The notes under the pieces are model-generated. The model saw only the letters and a list, made by a program, of their open reading frames with translations, did not search any database and was not told the DNA's origin. The position numbers were made by a program, and so were the translations under genes. Shown piece after piece: positions 9,270-24,200 of a stretch of DNA of 64,000 nt. Within the stretch, counting starts at the first letter, position 1, and every line of letters begins with the position of its first letter. Source of the DNA: Pogonophryne albipinna (Eukaryota; Chordata; Actinopteri; Perciformes; Artedidraconidae); contig JAPTMU010000092.1 in the NCBI GenBank assembly GCA_028583405.1, positions 185,103 through 249,102 of the forward strand. The letters are read 5' to 3'.

Positions 9270-12200
9270 TTCTCTCTGGGTTATTGAATCTATTCTCTCT
9301 GGGTTATTGAATCTATTCTCTCTGGGTTATTGAATCTATTCTCTCTGGGTTATTGAATCTATTCTCTCTGGGTTATTGAATCTATTCTCTCTGGGTTATT
9401 GAATCTATTCTCTCTGGGTTATTGAATCTATTCTCTCTGGGTTATTGAATCTATTCTCTCTGGGTTATTGAATCTATTCTCTCTCTGGGTTATTGAATCT
9501 ATTCTCTCTGGGTTATTGAATCTATTCTCTCTGGGTTATTGAATCTATTCTCTCTGGGTTATTGAATCTATTCTCTCTCTGGGTTATTGAATCTATTCTC
9601 TATAGGTTATTGAATCTATTCTCTCTGGGTTATTGAATCTATTCTCTCTGGGTTATTGAATCTATTCTCTCTGGTTATTGAATCTATTCTCTCTGGGTTC
9701 TTGAATCTATTCTCTCTGGGTTATTGAATCATTCTCTCTCTGGTTATTGAATCTATTCTCTATAGGTTATTGAATCTATTCTCTCTGGGTTATTGAATCT
9801 ATTCTCTGTGGGTTATTGAATCTATTCTCTGTGGGTTATTGAATCTATTCTCTCTCTGGGTTATTGAATCTATTCTCTCTGGGTTATTGAATCTATTCTC
9901 TCTGGGTTATTGAATCTATTCTCTCTGGGTTATTGAATCTATTCTCTCTGGGTTATTGAATCTATTCTCTCTCTGGGTTATTGAATCTATTCTCTCTGGG
10001 TTATTGAATCTATTCTCTCTGGGTTATTGAATCTATTCTCTCTGGGTTATTGAATCTATTCTCTGTGGGTTATTGAATCTATTCTCTGTGGGTTATTGAA
10101 TCTATTCTCTCTGGGTTATTGAATCTATTCTCTCTGGGTTATTGAATCTATTCTCTCTGGGTTATTGAATCTATTCTCTCTGGGTTATTGAATCTATTCT
10201 CTCTCTGGGTTATTGAATCTATTCTCTCTGGGTTATTGAATCTATTCTCTCTAGGTTATTGAATCTATTCTCTCTCTGGGTTATTGAATCTATTCTCTCT
10301 CTGGGTTATTGAATCTATTCTCTCTCTGGGTTATTGAATCTATTCTCTCTCTGGGTTATTGAATCTATTCTCTCTGGGTTATTGAATCTATTCTCTCTGG
10401 GTTATTGAATCTATTCTCTCTGGGTTATTGAATCTATTCTCTCTCTGGGTTATTGAATCTATTCTCTCTGGGTTATTGAATCTATTCTCTCTGGGTTATT
10501 GAATCTATTCTCTCTGGGTTATTGAATCTATTCTCCTCTGGGTTATTGAATCTATTCTCTCTGGTTATTGAATCTATTCTCTCTGGTTATTGAATCTATT
10601 CTCTCTCTGGGTTATTGAATCTATTCTCTCTGGGTTATTGAATCTATTCTCTCTGGGTTATTGAATCTATTCTCTCTGGTTATTGAATCTATTCTCTCTG
10701 GGTTATTGAATCTATTCTCTCTGGGTTATTGAATCTATTCTCTCTGGGTTATTGAATCTATTCTCTCTGGGTTATTGAATATTCTCTCTGGGTTATTGAA
10801 TCTATTCTCTCTGGGTTATTGAATCTATTCTCTTCTGTTATTGAATCTATTCTCTCTCTGGGTTATTGAATCTATTCTCTCTCTGGGTTATTGAATCTAT
10901 TCTCTCTCTGGGTTATTGAATCTATTCTCTCTCTGGGTTATTGAATCTATTCTCTCTGGGTTATTGAATCTATTCTCTCTGGGTTATTGAATCTATTCTC
11001 TCTGGGTTATTGAATCTATTCTCTCTGGGTTATTGAATCTATTCTCTCTGGGTTATTGAATCTATTCTCTCTGGGTTATTGAATCTATTCTCTATGGTTA
11101 TTGAATCTATTTCTCTATGGGTTATTGAATATATTCTCTCTGGGTTATTGAATCTATTCTCGTCTGGGGTTATTGAATCTATTCATCTCTGGGTTATTGA
11201 TCTATTCTCTCTGGGTTATTGAATCTATTTCTCTGGGTTATTGAATCTATTCTCTCTGGGTTATTGAATCTATTCTCTCTGGGTTATTGAATCTATTCCT
11301 CTCTGGGTTATTGAATCTATTCTCTCTCTGGGTTATTGAATCTATTCTCTGTGGGTTATTGAATCCTTCTCTTGGGTTATTGAATCTATTCTCTGTGGTT
11401 ATTGAATCTATTCTCTGTGGGTTATTTGAATCTATTCTCCTCTGGGTTATTGAATCTATTCTCTCTGGGTTATTGAATCTATTCTCTCTCTGGGTTATTG
11501 AATCTATTCTCTCTCTGGGTTATTAGAATCTATTCTTCTCTGGGTTATTTGATATTCTCTCTGGGTTATTGAATCTATTCTCTCTGGGTTATTGAATCTA
11601 TTCTCTCTCTGGGTTATTGAATCTATTCTCTCTGGGTTATTGAATCTATTCTCTATGGGTTATTGAATCTATTCTCTCTCTGGGTTATTGAATCTATTCT
11701 CTGTGGGTTATTGAATCTATTCTCTCTGGGTTATTGAATCTATTCTCTCTGGGTTATTGAATCTATTCTCTCTCTGGGTTATTGAATCTATTCTCTCTCT
11801 GGGTTATTGAATCTATTCTCTCTCTGGGTTATTGAATATATTCTCTCTGGGTTATTGAATATATTCTCTCTGTGGGTTATTGAATATATTCTCTCTGTGG
11901 GTTATTGAATCTATTTTCTCTGGGTTATTGAATCTATTCTCTCTCTGGGTTATTGAATCTATTCTCTCTGGGTTATTGAATCTATTTTCTCTGGGTTATT
12001 GAATCTATTCTCTCTGTGGGTTATTGAATCTATTCTCTCTGGGTTATTGAATCTATTCTCTCTGGGTTATTGAATCTATTCTCTCTGGGTTATTGAATCT
12101 ATTCTCTCTCTGGGTTATTGAATCTATTCTCTGGGTTATTGAATCTATTCTCTCTGGTTATTGAATCTATTCTCTCTGGGTTATTGAATCTATTCTCTCT

Positions 12201-15200
12201 GGGTTATTGAATCTATTCTCTCTCTGGGTTATTGAATCTATTCTCTCTGGGTTATTGAATCTATTCTCTCTGGGTTATTGAATCTATTCTCTCTGGGTTA
12301 TTGAATCTATTTTCTCTCTGGGTTATTGAATCTATTCTCTCTGGGTTATTGAATCTATTTTCTCTCTGGGTTATTGAATCTATTCTCTCTGGGTTATTGA
12401 ATCTATTCTCTCTGGGTTATTGAATCTATTCTCTGTGGGTTATTGAATCTATTCTCTCTGGGTTATTGAATCTATTCTCTGTGGTTATTGAATCTATTCT
12501 CTCTGGGTTATTGAATCTATTCTCTCTGGGTTATTGAATCTATTCTCTCTGGTTATTGAATCTATTCTCTCTGGGTTATTGAATCTATTCTCTCTGGGTT
12601 ATTGAATCTATTCTCTCTGGGTTATTGAATATATTCTCTGTGGGTTATTGAATATATTCTCTGTGGGTTTTTGAATCTATTCTCTCTGGGTTATTGAATC
12701 TATTCTCTCTCTGGGTTATTGAATCTATTCTCTATGGGTTATTGAATCTATTCTCTCTGGGTTATTGAATCTATTCTCTCTCTGGGTTATTGAATCTATT
12801 CTCTCTGGGTTATTGAATCTATTCTCTCTCTGGGTTATTGAATCTATTCTCTATGGGTTATTGAATCTATTCTCTCTGGGTTATTGAATCTATTCTCTCT
12901 CTGGGTTATTGAATCTATTCTCTCTGGGTTATTGAATCTATTCTCTATGGGTTATTGAATCTATTCTCTCTGGGTTATTGAATCTATTCTCTCTGGGTTA
13001 TTGAATCTATTCTCTCTGGGTTATTGAATCTATTCTCTCTGGGTTATTGAATCTATTCTCTGTGGGTTATTGAATCTATTCTCTCTGGGTTATTGAATCT
13101 ATTCTCTCTGGGTTATTGAATCTATTCTCTCTGGGTTATTGAATCTATTCTCTTGGGTTATTGAATCTATTCTCTATGGGTTATTGAATCTATTCTCTCT
13201 GGGTTATTCAATCTATTCTCTCTGGGTTATTGAATCTATTCTCTCTCTGGGTTATTGAATCTATTCTCTCTCTGGGTTATTGAATCTATTCTCTGTGGGA
13301 TATTGAATCTTCTCTCTGGGTTATTGAATCTATTCTCTCTGGGTTATTGAATCTATTCTCTCTCTGGGTTATTGAATCTATTCTCTGTGGGTTATTGAAT
13401 CTATTCTCTCTGGGTTATTGAATCTATTCTCTGTGGGTTATTGAATCTATTCTCTCTGGGTTATTGAATCTATTCTCTCTGGGTTATTGAATCTATTCTC
13501 TCTGGGTTATTGAATCTATTCTCTGTGGGTTATTGAATCTATTCTCTATGGGTTATTGAATCTATTCTCTCTGGGTTATTGAATCTATTCTCTCTGGGTT
13601 ATTGAATCTATTCTCTATGGGTTATTGAATCTATTCTCTATAGGTTATTGAATCTATTCTCTCTGGGTTATTGAATCTATTCTCTATGGGTTATTGAATC
13701 TATTCTCTATAGGTTATTGAATCTATTCTCTATGGGTTATTGAATCTATTCTCTCTGGGTTATTGAATCTATTCTCTCTGGGTTATTGAATCTATTCTCT
13801 CTGGGTTATTGAATATATTCTCTGTGGGTTATTGAATCTATCTCTCTGGGTTATTGAATCTATTCTCTCTGGTTATTGAATCTATTCTCTCTGGGTTATT
13901 GAATCTATTCTCTCTGGGTTATTGAATCTATTCTCTCTGGGTTATTGAATCTATTCTCTCTGGGTTATTGAATCTATTCTCTCTGGGTTATTGAATCTAT
14001 TCTCTCTGGGTTATTGAATCTATTCTCTCTGGGTTATTGAATCTATTCTCTCTGGGTTATTGAATCTATTCTCTCTCTGGGTTATTGAATCTATTCTCTC
14101 TGGGTTATTGAATCTATTCTCTCTGTGGTTATTGAATCTATTCTCTCTGGGTTATTGAATCTATTCTCTCTGGGTTATTGAATCTATTCTCTATGGGTTA
14201 TTGAATCTATTCTCTCTGGGTTATTGAATCTATTCTCTCTGGGTATTGAATCTATTCTCTCTGGGTTATTGAATCTATTCTCTCTGGGTTATTGAATCTA
14301 TTCTCTCTGGGTTATTGAATCTATTCTCTGTGGTATTGAATCTATTCTCTATGGGTTATTGAATCTATTCTCTCTGGTTATTGAATCTATTCTCTTGGGT
14401 TATTGAATCTATTCTCTCTGGGTTATTGAATCTATTCTCTATGGTTATTGAATCTATTCTCTCTGGGTTATTGAATCTATTCTCTCTGGGTTATTGAATC
14501 TATTCTCTCTGGGTTATTGAATCTATTCTCTCTGGGTTATTGAATCTATTCTCTCTGGGTTATTGAATCTATTCTCTCTGGGTTATTGAATCTATTCTCT
14601 CTGGGTTATTGAATCTATTCTCTCTGGGTTATTGAATCTATTCTCTCTGGGTTATTGAATCTATTCTCTCTCTGGGTTATTGAATCTATTCTCTATGGGT
14701 TATTGAATCTATTCTCTCTGGGTTATTGAATCTATTCTCTCTCTGGGTTATTGAATCTATTCTCTCTGGGTTATTGAATCTATTCTCTATGGTTATTGAA
14801 TCTATTCTCTCTGGTTATTGAATCTATTCTCTCTGGGTTATTGAATCTATTCTCTCTGGGTTATTGAATCTATTCTCTCTGGGTTATTGAATCTATTCTC
14901 TCTGGTTATTGAATCTATTCTCTCTGGGTTATTGAATCTATTCTCTGTGGGTTATTGAATCTATTCTCTCTGGGTTATTGAATCTATTCTCTCTGGGTTA
15001 TTGAATCTATTCTCTCTGGGTTATTGAATCTATTCTCTCTGGGTTATTGAATCTATTCTCTCTGGGTTATTGAATCTATTCTCTGTGGGTTATTGATCTA
15101 TTCTCTCTGGTTATTGAATCTATTCTCTCTGGGTTATTGAATCTATTCTCTCTGGGTTATTGAATCTATTCTCTCTGGGTTATTGAATATTCTCTCTGGG

Positions 15201-18200
15201 TTATTGAATCTATTCTCTCTGGTTATTGAATCTATTCTCTCTGGGTTATTGAATCTATTCTCTCTGGGTTATTGAATCTATTCCTCTCTGGGTTATTGAA
15301 TCTATTCTCTCTCTGGGTTATTGAATCTATTCTCTCTGGGTTATTGAATCTATTCTCTCTGGTTATTGAATCTATTCTCTCTGGGTTATTGAATCTATTC
15401 TCTCTGGGTTATTGAATCTATTCTCTTCTATTCTGGGTTATTGAATCTATTCTCTCTGGGTTATTGAATCTATTCTCTTGGGTTATTGAATCTATTCTCT
15501 CTGGGTTATTGAATCTATTCTCTTGGGTTATTGAATCTATTCTCTCTGGGTTATTGAATCTATTCTCTCTGGGTTATTGAATCTATTCTCTCTGGGTTAT
15601 TGAATCTATTCTCTGGGTTATTGAATCTATTCTCTCTGGGTTATTGAATATATTCTCTGTGGTTATTGAATCTATTCTCTGTGGGTTATTGAATCTATTC
15701 TCTCTGGGTTATTGAATCTATTCTCTCTGGGTTATTGAATCTATTCTCTCTCTGGGTTATTGAAATCTATTCTCTCTGGGTTATTGAATCTATTCTCTCT
15801 GGGTTATTGAATCTATTCTCTCTGGGTTATTGAATCTATTCTCTCTGGGTTATTGAATCTATTCTCTCTGGGTTATTGAATCTATTCTCTCTGGTTATTG
15901 AATCTATTCTCTCTGGGTATTGAATCTATTCTCTGGGTTATGAATCTATTCTTCTCTGGGTTTTGAATCTATTCTCTCTGGGTTATTGAATCTATTCTCT
16001 CTGGGTTTTGAATCTATTCTCTCTGGGTTATTGAATCTATTCTCTCTGGGTTATTGAATCTATTCTCTGTGGTTATTGAATCTATTCTCTCTGGTTATTG
16101 AATCTATTCTCTCTGGGTTATTGAATCTATTCTCTGGGGTTATTGAATCTATTCTCTCTGGGTTATTGAATCTATTCTCTCTGGGTTATTGAATCTATTC
16201 TCTCTGGGTTATTGAATCTATTCTCTCTGGGTTATTGAATCTATTCTCTCTGGGTTATTGAATCTATTCTCTCTGGTTATTGAATCTATTCTCTCTGGGT
16301 TATTGAATCTATTCTCTCTGGGTTATTGAATCTATTCTCTCTGGGTTATTGAATCTATTCTCTCTGGGTTATTGAATCTATTCTCTATGGGTTATTGAAT
16401 CTATTCTCTCTGGGTTATTGAATCTATTCTCTCTGGGTTATTGAATCTATCTCTCTCTGGTTATTGAATCTATTCTCTCTGGGTTATTGAATCTATTCTC
16501 TGTGGGTTATTGAATCTATTCTCTCTGGGTTATTGAATCTATTCTCTCTCTGGGTTATTGAATCTATTCTCTGTGGGTTATTGAATCTATTCTCTCTGGG
16601 TTATTGAATCTATTCTCTCTCTGGGTTATTGAATCTATTCTCTCTGGGTTATTGAATCTATCTCTGTGGGTTATTGAATCTATTCTCTGGGTTATTGAAT
16701 CTTTCTCTTGGGTTATTGAATCTATTCTCTCTGGGTTATTGAATCTATTCTCTGTGGGTTATTGAATCTATTCTCTCTGGGTTATTGATCTATTCTCTCT
16801 GGGTTTATTGAATCTATTCTCTCTCTGGGTTATTGAATCTATTCTCTCTGGGTTATTGAATCTATTCTCTCTGGGTTATTGAATCTATTCTCTCTGGGTT
16901 ATTGAATCTATTCTCTCTGGGTTATTGAATCTATTCTCTCTGGGTTATTGAATCTATTCTCTCTGGGTTATTGAATCTATTCTCTCTGGGTTATTGAATC
17001 TATTCTCTCTGGGTTATTGAATCTATTCTCTCTGGGTTATTGAATCTATTCTCTCTGTGGTTATTGAATCTATTCTCTCATGGTTATTTCTATTCTCTCT
17101 GGGTTATTGAATCTATTCTCTCTGGGTTATGAATCTATTCTCTCTGGGTTATTGAATCTATTCTCTCTGGGTTATTGAATCTATTCTCTCTGGGTTATTG
17201 AATCTATTCTCTCTCTGGGTTATTGAATCTATTCTCTGTGGGTTATTGAATCTATTCTCTCTGGGTTTTGAATCTATTCTCTCTGGGTTATTGAATCTAT
17301 TCTCTCTGGGTTATTGAATCTATTCTCTCTCTGGGTTATTGAATCTATTCTCTCTGGGTTATTGAATCTATTCTCTGTGGGTTATTGAATCTATTCTCTC
17401 TGGGTTATTGAATCTATTCTCTCTGGGTTATTGAATCTATTCTCTCTGGGTTATTGAATCTATTCTCTCTGGGTTATTGAATCTATTCTCTCTGGGTTAT
17501 TGAATCTATTCTCTCTGGGTTATTGAATCTATTCTCTCTGGGTTATTGAATCTATTCTCTCTGGGTTATTGAATCTATTCTCTCTGGTTATTGAATCTAT
17601 TCTCTCTGGGTTATTGAATCTATTCTCTCTGGGTTATTGAATCTATTCTCTCTGGTTATTGAATCTATTCTCTCTGGTTATTGAATCTATTCTCTCTGGT
17701 TATTGAATCTATTCTCTCTCTGGGTTATTGAATCTATTCTCTCTGGGTTATTGAATCTATTCTCTCTGGGTTATTGAATCTATTCTCTCTGGGTTATTGA
17801 ATCTATTCTCTGTGGGTTATTGAATCTATTCTCTCTGGGTTATTGAATCTATTCTCTCTGGGTTATTGAATCTATTCTCTCTGGGTTATTGAATCTATTC
17901 TCTCTGGGTTATTGAATCTATTCTCTCTGGTTTTGAATCATTCTCTCTGGGTTATTGAATCTATTCTCTCTGGTTATTGAATCTATTCTCTCTGGGTTAT
18001 TGAATCTATTCTCTCTCTCTGGTTATTGAATCTATTCTCTCTGGTTATTGAATCTATTCTCTCTGGGTTATTGAATCTATTCTCTCTGGGTTATTGAATC
18101 TATTCTCTCTGGGTTATTGAATCTATTCTCTCTGGGTTATTGAATCTATTCTCTCTGGGTTATTGAATCTATTCTCTCTGTGGTTATTGAATCTATTCTC

Positions 18201-21200
18201 TGGTTATTGAATCTATTCTCTCTCTGGTTATTGAATCTATTCTCTCTGGGTTATTGAATCTATTCTCTCTGGGTTATTGAATCTATTCTCTTGGGTTATT
18301 GAATCTATTCTCTCTGGGTTATTGAATCTATTCTCTCTGGGTTATTGAATCTATTCTCTCTGGGTTATTGAATCTATTCTCTCTGGGTTATTGAATCTAT
18401 TCTCTGGTTATTGAATCTATTTCTCTCTGGGTTATTGAATCTATTCTCTGTGGGTTATTGAATCTATTCTCTCTGGGTTATTGAATCTATTCTCTCTGGG
18501 TTATTGAATTATTCTCTGGGTTTTGAATCTATTCTCTCTGGGTTATTGAATCTATTCTCTCTCTGGTTATTGAATCTATTCTCTCTGGTTATTGAATCTA
18601 TTCTCTCTGGGTTATTGAATCTATTCTCTCTGGGTTATTGAATCTATTCTCTCTGGGTTATTGAATCTATTCTCTCTGGGTTATTGAATCTATTCTCTGG
18701 GTTATTGAATCTATTCTCTCTGGGTTATTGAATCTATTCTCTCTGGGTTATTGAATCTATTCTCTGGGTTATTGAATCTATTCTCTCTGGGTTATTGAAT
18801 CTATTCTCTCTGGGTTATTGAATCTATTCTCTCTGGGTTATTGAATCTATTCTCTCTGGGTTATTGAATCTATTTTCTCTGGGTTATTGAATCTATTCTC
18901 TCTGGGTTATTGAATCTATTCTCTGTGGGTTATTGAATCTATTCTCTCTGGGTTATTGAATCTATTCTCTCTGGGTTATTGAATCTATTCTCTCTGGGTT
19001 ATTGAATCTATTCTCTGGGTTATTGAATCTATTCTCTCTTGGTTATTGAATCTATTCTCTCTCTGGGTTATTGAATCTATTCTCTGTGGGTTATTGAATC
19101 TATTCTCTCTGGGTTATTGAATCTATTCTCTCTCTGGGTTATTGAATCTATTCTCTCTGGGTTATTGAATATATTCTCTCTGGGTTATTGAATCTATTCT
19201 CTCTGGGTTATTGAATCTATTCTCTCTGGGTTATTGAATCTATTCTCTCTGGGTTATTGAATCTATTCTCTCTGGGTTATTGAATCTATTCTCTCTCTGG
19301 GTTATTGAATCTATTCTCTGTGGGTTATTGAATCTATTCTCTCTGGGTTATTGAATCTATTCTCTCTGGGTTATTGAATCTATTCTCTGGGTTATTGAAT
19401 CTATTCTCTGGGTTATTGAATCTATTCTCTCTGGGTTATTGAATCTATTCTCTCTGGGTTATTGAATCTATTCTCTCTGGGTTTATTGAATCTATTCTCT
19501 CTGGTTATTGAATCTATTCTCTCGGGGTTATTGAATCTATTCACTCTCTGTGTTTATTGAAATCTATTCTCGTATGGGTTATTGAAGTCTATTCCTCTCT
19601 AGGTTTATTGAATGTATTCTCTACTCTGGGTCCTATTGAATCTATTCGTCTCTGGGTTATTGAATCTATTCTCGTCTATGGGTTCATTGAATCTATTCTC
19701 TGCTGGGTTATTGAATATCTAGTCTCTCTGTGTGTTATTTGAATTCTATCTCTCGTGGGTTATTGAAATCGATTCTCTCTGGGTTATTGATCTATCTCTA
19801 TAGGGTTATGAATCTATTCTCTCTGGGGTATGCATCTATTGCTTCCTCCTCTGGGATATTGAATCTATTCTCTCGGGTTATTGAAGTCTATTCTCTGTGG
19901 GTTATTGAATTTATTCTCTTCTAGGTTATGAATCTATTCTCTGTGGGATTATTGAATCTATTCTCTCTGGGTTATTGAATCTATTCTCTCTGGGTTATTG
20001 AATCTATTCTCTCTCTGGTTATTGAATCTATTCTCTTCTGGGTTATTGAATCTATTCTGCTCTGGGTTATTGAATCTATTCTCTGTGGGTTATTGAATCT
20101 ATTCTCTCTGGGTTATTGAATCTATTCTCTCTGGGTTATTGAATCTATTCTCTCTGGGGTTATTGAATCTATTCTCTCTGGGTTATTGAATCTATTCTCT
20201 CTCTGGGTTATTGAATTATTCTCTCTGGGTTATTGAATCTATTCTCTCTGGGTTATTGAATCTATTCTCTCTGGGTTATTGAATCTATTCTCTCTGGGTT
20301 ATTGATCTATTCTCTCTGGGTTATTGAATCTATTCTCTCTGGGTTATTGAATCTATTCTCTCTGGGTTATTGAATCTATTCTCTATGGGTTATTGAATCT
20401 ATTCTCTGTGGTTTATTGAATCTATTCTCTCTGGGATTATTGAATCTATTCTCTCTGGGTTTATTGAATCTATTCCTCTGGGGTTATTGAATCTATTCTC
20501 TCTGGGTTATTGAATCTATTCTCTATGGGTTATTGAATCTATTCTCTCTGGGTATTGGAATCTATTCTCTCTGGGTTATTGAATCTATTCTCTCTGGTTA
20601 TTGAATCTATTCTCTATGGGTTATTGAATCTATTCCTATAGGTTATTGAATCTATTCCTCTCTGGGTTATTGAATCTATTCTCTCTGGGTTATTGAATCT
20701 ATTCTCTCTGGGTTATGAATCTATTCTCTGTGGGTTATTGAATCTATTCTCTCTGGGTTATTGAATCTATTCTCTCTGGGTTATTGAATCTATTCTCTCT
20801 GGGTTTTGAATCTATTCTCTCTGGGTTATTTGAATCTATTCTCTCGTGGTTATTGAATCATTCTCTCTGGGTTATTGAATCTATTCTCTCTGGGTTATTG
20901 AATCTATTCTCTCTCTGGGTTATTGAATGTATTCTCTCTGGGGTTATTGAATCTATTCTCTCTGGGTTTATTGAATCTATTCTCTCTGGGTTATTGAATC
21001 TATTTCTCTCTGGGTTATTGAATCTATTCTCTCTGTGGGTTATTGAATCTATTCTCTCTGGGTTATTGAATCTATTCTCTCTGGGTTATTGAATCTATTC
21101 TCTATGGGTTATTGAATCTAATTCTCTCTCTGGGTTATTGAATCTATTCTCTCCTGGGTTATTGAATCTATTCTCTCTCTGGGTTATTGAATTCTATTCT

Positions 21201-24200
21201 CTCTGGGTTATTGAATCTATTCTCTCTGGGTTAGTTGAATCTATTCATCTCTGGGTTATTGAATCTATTCTCCTCTGGGTTATTGAATCTATTCTCTCTG
21301 GGTTATTGAATCTATTCTCTCTGGGTTATTGAATCTATTCTCTCTGGGTTATTGAATCTATTCTCTCGCTGGGGTTATTGAATCTATTCTCTCTGGGTTA
21401 TTGAATCTAGTTCTCTATGGGTTATTGAATCTATTCCTCTCTTGGGTTATTTGAATCTATTCTCTCTCTGGTTATTGAATCTATTCTCTCTCCTGGTTAT
21501 TGGAATCTATTCTCTGTGGGTTATTGAATCTATTCTCTCTGGTTATTGAATCTATTCTCTCTGGGTTATTGAATCTATTCTCTCTGGGTTATTGAATCTA
21601 TTCTCTCTCTGGGTTATTGAATCTATTCTCTCTGGGTTATTGAATATATTCTCTCTGGGTTATTGAATCTATTCTCTATAGGTTATTGAATCTATTCTCT
21701 CTCTGGGTTATTGAATCTATTCTCTCTCTGGGTTATTGAATCTATTCTCTCTCTGGGTTATTGAATCTATTCTCTCTGGGTTATTGAATCTATTCTCTCT
21801 GGGGTTATTGAATCTATTCTCTTCTGGGTTATTGAATCTATTCCTCTCTGGGTTATTGAATCTATTCTCTCTGGGTTATTGAATCTATTCTCTCTGGGTT
21901 ATTGAATCTATCTCTCCTGTGGGTTATTGAATCTATTCTCTCTGGGTTATTGAATCTATTCTCTCTGGGTTATTGAATCTATTCTCTCTGGGTTATTGAA
22001 TCTATTCTCTCTCGTGGGTTATTGAATCTATTCTCTCTGGGTTATTGAATCTATTCTCTCTGGGTTATTGAATCTATTCTCTCTGGGTTATTGAATCTAT
22101 TCTCTCTGGGTTATTGAATCTATTCTCTCTGGGTTATTGAATCTATTCCTCTCTGGGTTATTGAATCTATTCTCTCGTGGGTTATTGAATCTATTCTCTC
22201 TGGGTTATTGAATCTATTCTCTGTGGTTATTGATCTATTCTCTCTGTGGTTATTGAATCTATTCTCTCTGGGTTATTGAATCTATTCTCTCTGGGTTATT
22301 GAATCTATTCTCTCTCTGGGTTATTGAATCTATTCTCTCTCTGGGTTATTGAATCTATTCTCTCTGGGTTATTGAATCTATTCTCTGTGGGTTATTGAAT
22401 CTATTCTCTCTGGGTTATTGAATCTATTCTCTCTGGGTTATTGAATCTATTCTCTCTCTGGGTTATTGAATCTATTCTCTCTCTGGGTTATTGAATCTAT
22501 TCTCTCGTGGGTTATTGAATCTATTCTCTCTGGGTTATTGAATCGATTCTCTGTCTGGATTATTGAATATATTCTCTGTGGTTATTGAATCTATTCTCTC
22601 TGGGTTATTGAATCTATTCTCTCTTGGGTTATTGAATCTATTATCTCTCTGGGTTATTGAATCTATTCTCTCTGGTTATTGAATCTATTCTCTTGGGTTA
22701 TTGAATCTATTTCTCTCTGGGTTATTGAATCTATTCTCTCTCTGGGTTATTGAATCTATTCTCTGTGGTTATTGAATCTATTCTCTCTGGGTTATTGAAT
22801 CTATTCTCTCTGTGGTTATTGAATCTATTCTCTCTGGGTTATTGAATCTATTCTCTCTGGGTTATTGAATCTATTCTCTCTGGGTTATTGAATCTATTCT
22901 CTCTGGGTTATTTGAATCTATTCTCTCTCTGGGTTATTGAATCTATTCTCCTCTGGGTTATTGAATCTATTCTCTCTGGGTTATTGAATCTATTCTCCTC
23001 TGGGTTATTGAATCTATTCTCTCTGGGTTATTGAATCTATTCTCTCTGGGTTATTGAATCTATTCTCTCTGGTTTATTGAATCTATTCTCTCTGGGTTAT
23101 TGAATCTATTCTCTCTGGGTTATTGAATCTATTCTCTGTGGGTTATTGAATCTATTCTCTCTGGGTTATTGAATCTATTCTCTGTGGGTTATTGAATCTA
23201 TTATCTCTGGGTTATTGAATCTATTCTCTATGGGTATGGAATCTATTCTCTCTGGGTTATTGAATCTATTCTCTCTGGGTTATTGAATCTATTCTCTCTC
23301 TGGGTTATTGAATCTATTCTCTGTGGGTTATTGAATCTCTCTGGGTTATTGAATATATTCTCTGTGGGTTATTGAATATATTCTCTGTGGGTTTTTGAAT
23401 CTATTCTCTCTGGGTTATTGAATCTATTCTCTCTGGGTTATTGAATCTATTCTCTCTGGGTTATTGAATCTATTCTCTCTCTGGGTTATTGAATCTATTC
23501 TCTATGGGTTATTGAATCTATTCTCTCTGGGTTATTGAATCTATTCTCTCTCTGGGTTATTGAATCTATTCTCTCTGGGTTATTGAATCTATTCTCTATG
23601 GGTTATTGAATCTATTCTCTCTGGGTTATTGAATCTATTCTCTCTGGGTTATTGAATCTATTCTCTATGGGTTATTGAATCTATTCTCTCTGGGTTATTG
23701 AATCTATTCTCTCTGGGTTATTGAATCTATTCTCTGTGGGTTATTGAATCTATTCTCTGTGGGTTATTGAATCTATTCTCTCTGGGTTATTGAATCTATT
23801 CTCTATGGGTTATTGAATCTATTCTCTCTGGGTTATTCAATCTATTCTCTCTGGGTTATTGAATCTATTCTCTCTGGGTTATTGAATCTATTCTCTCTCT
23901 GGGTTATTGAATCTATTCTCTCTGGGTTATTGAATCTATTCTCTCTCTGGGTTATTGAATCTATTCTCTCTCTGGGTTATTGAATCTATTCTCTGTGGGT
24001 TATTGAATCTATTCTCTCTGGGTTATTGAATCTATTCTCTCTGGGTTATTGAATCTATTCTCTCTCTGGGTTATTGAATCTATTCTCTGTGGGTTATTGA
24101 ATCTATTCTCTCTGGGTTATTGAATCTATTCTCTGTGGGTTATTGAATCTATTCTCTCTGGGTTATTGAATCTATTCTCTCTGGGTTATTGAATCTATTC

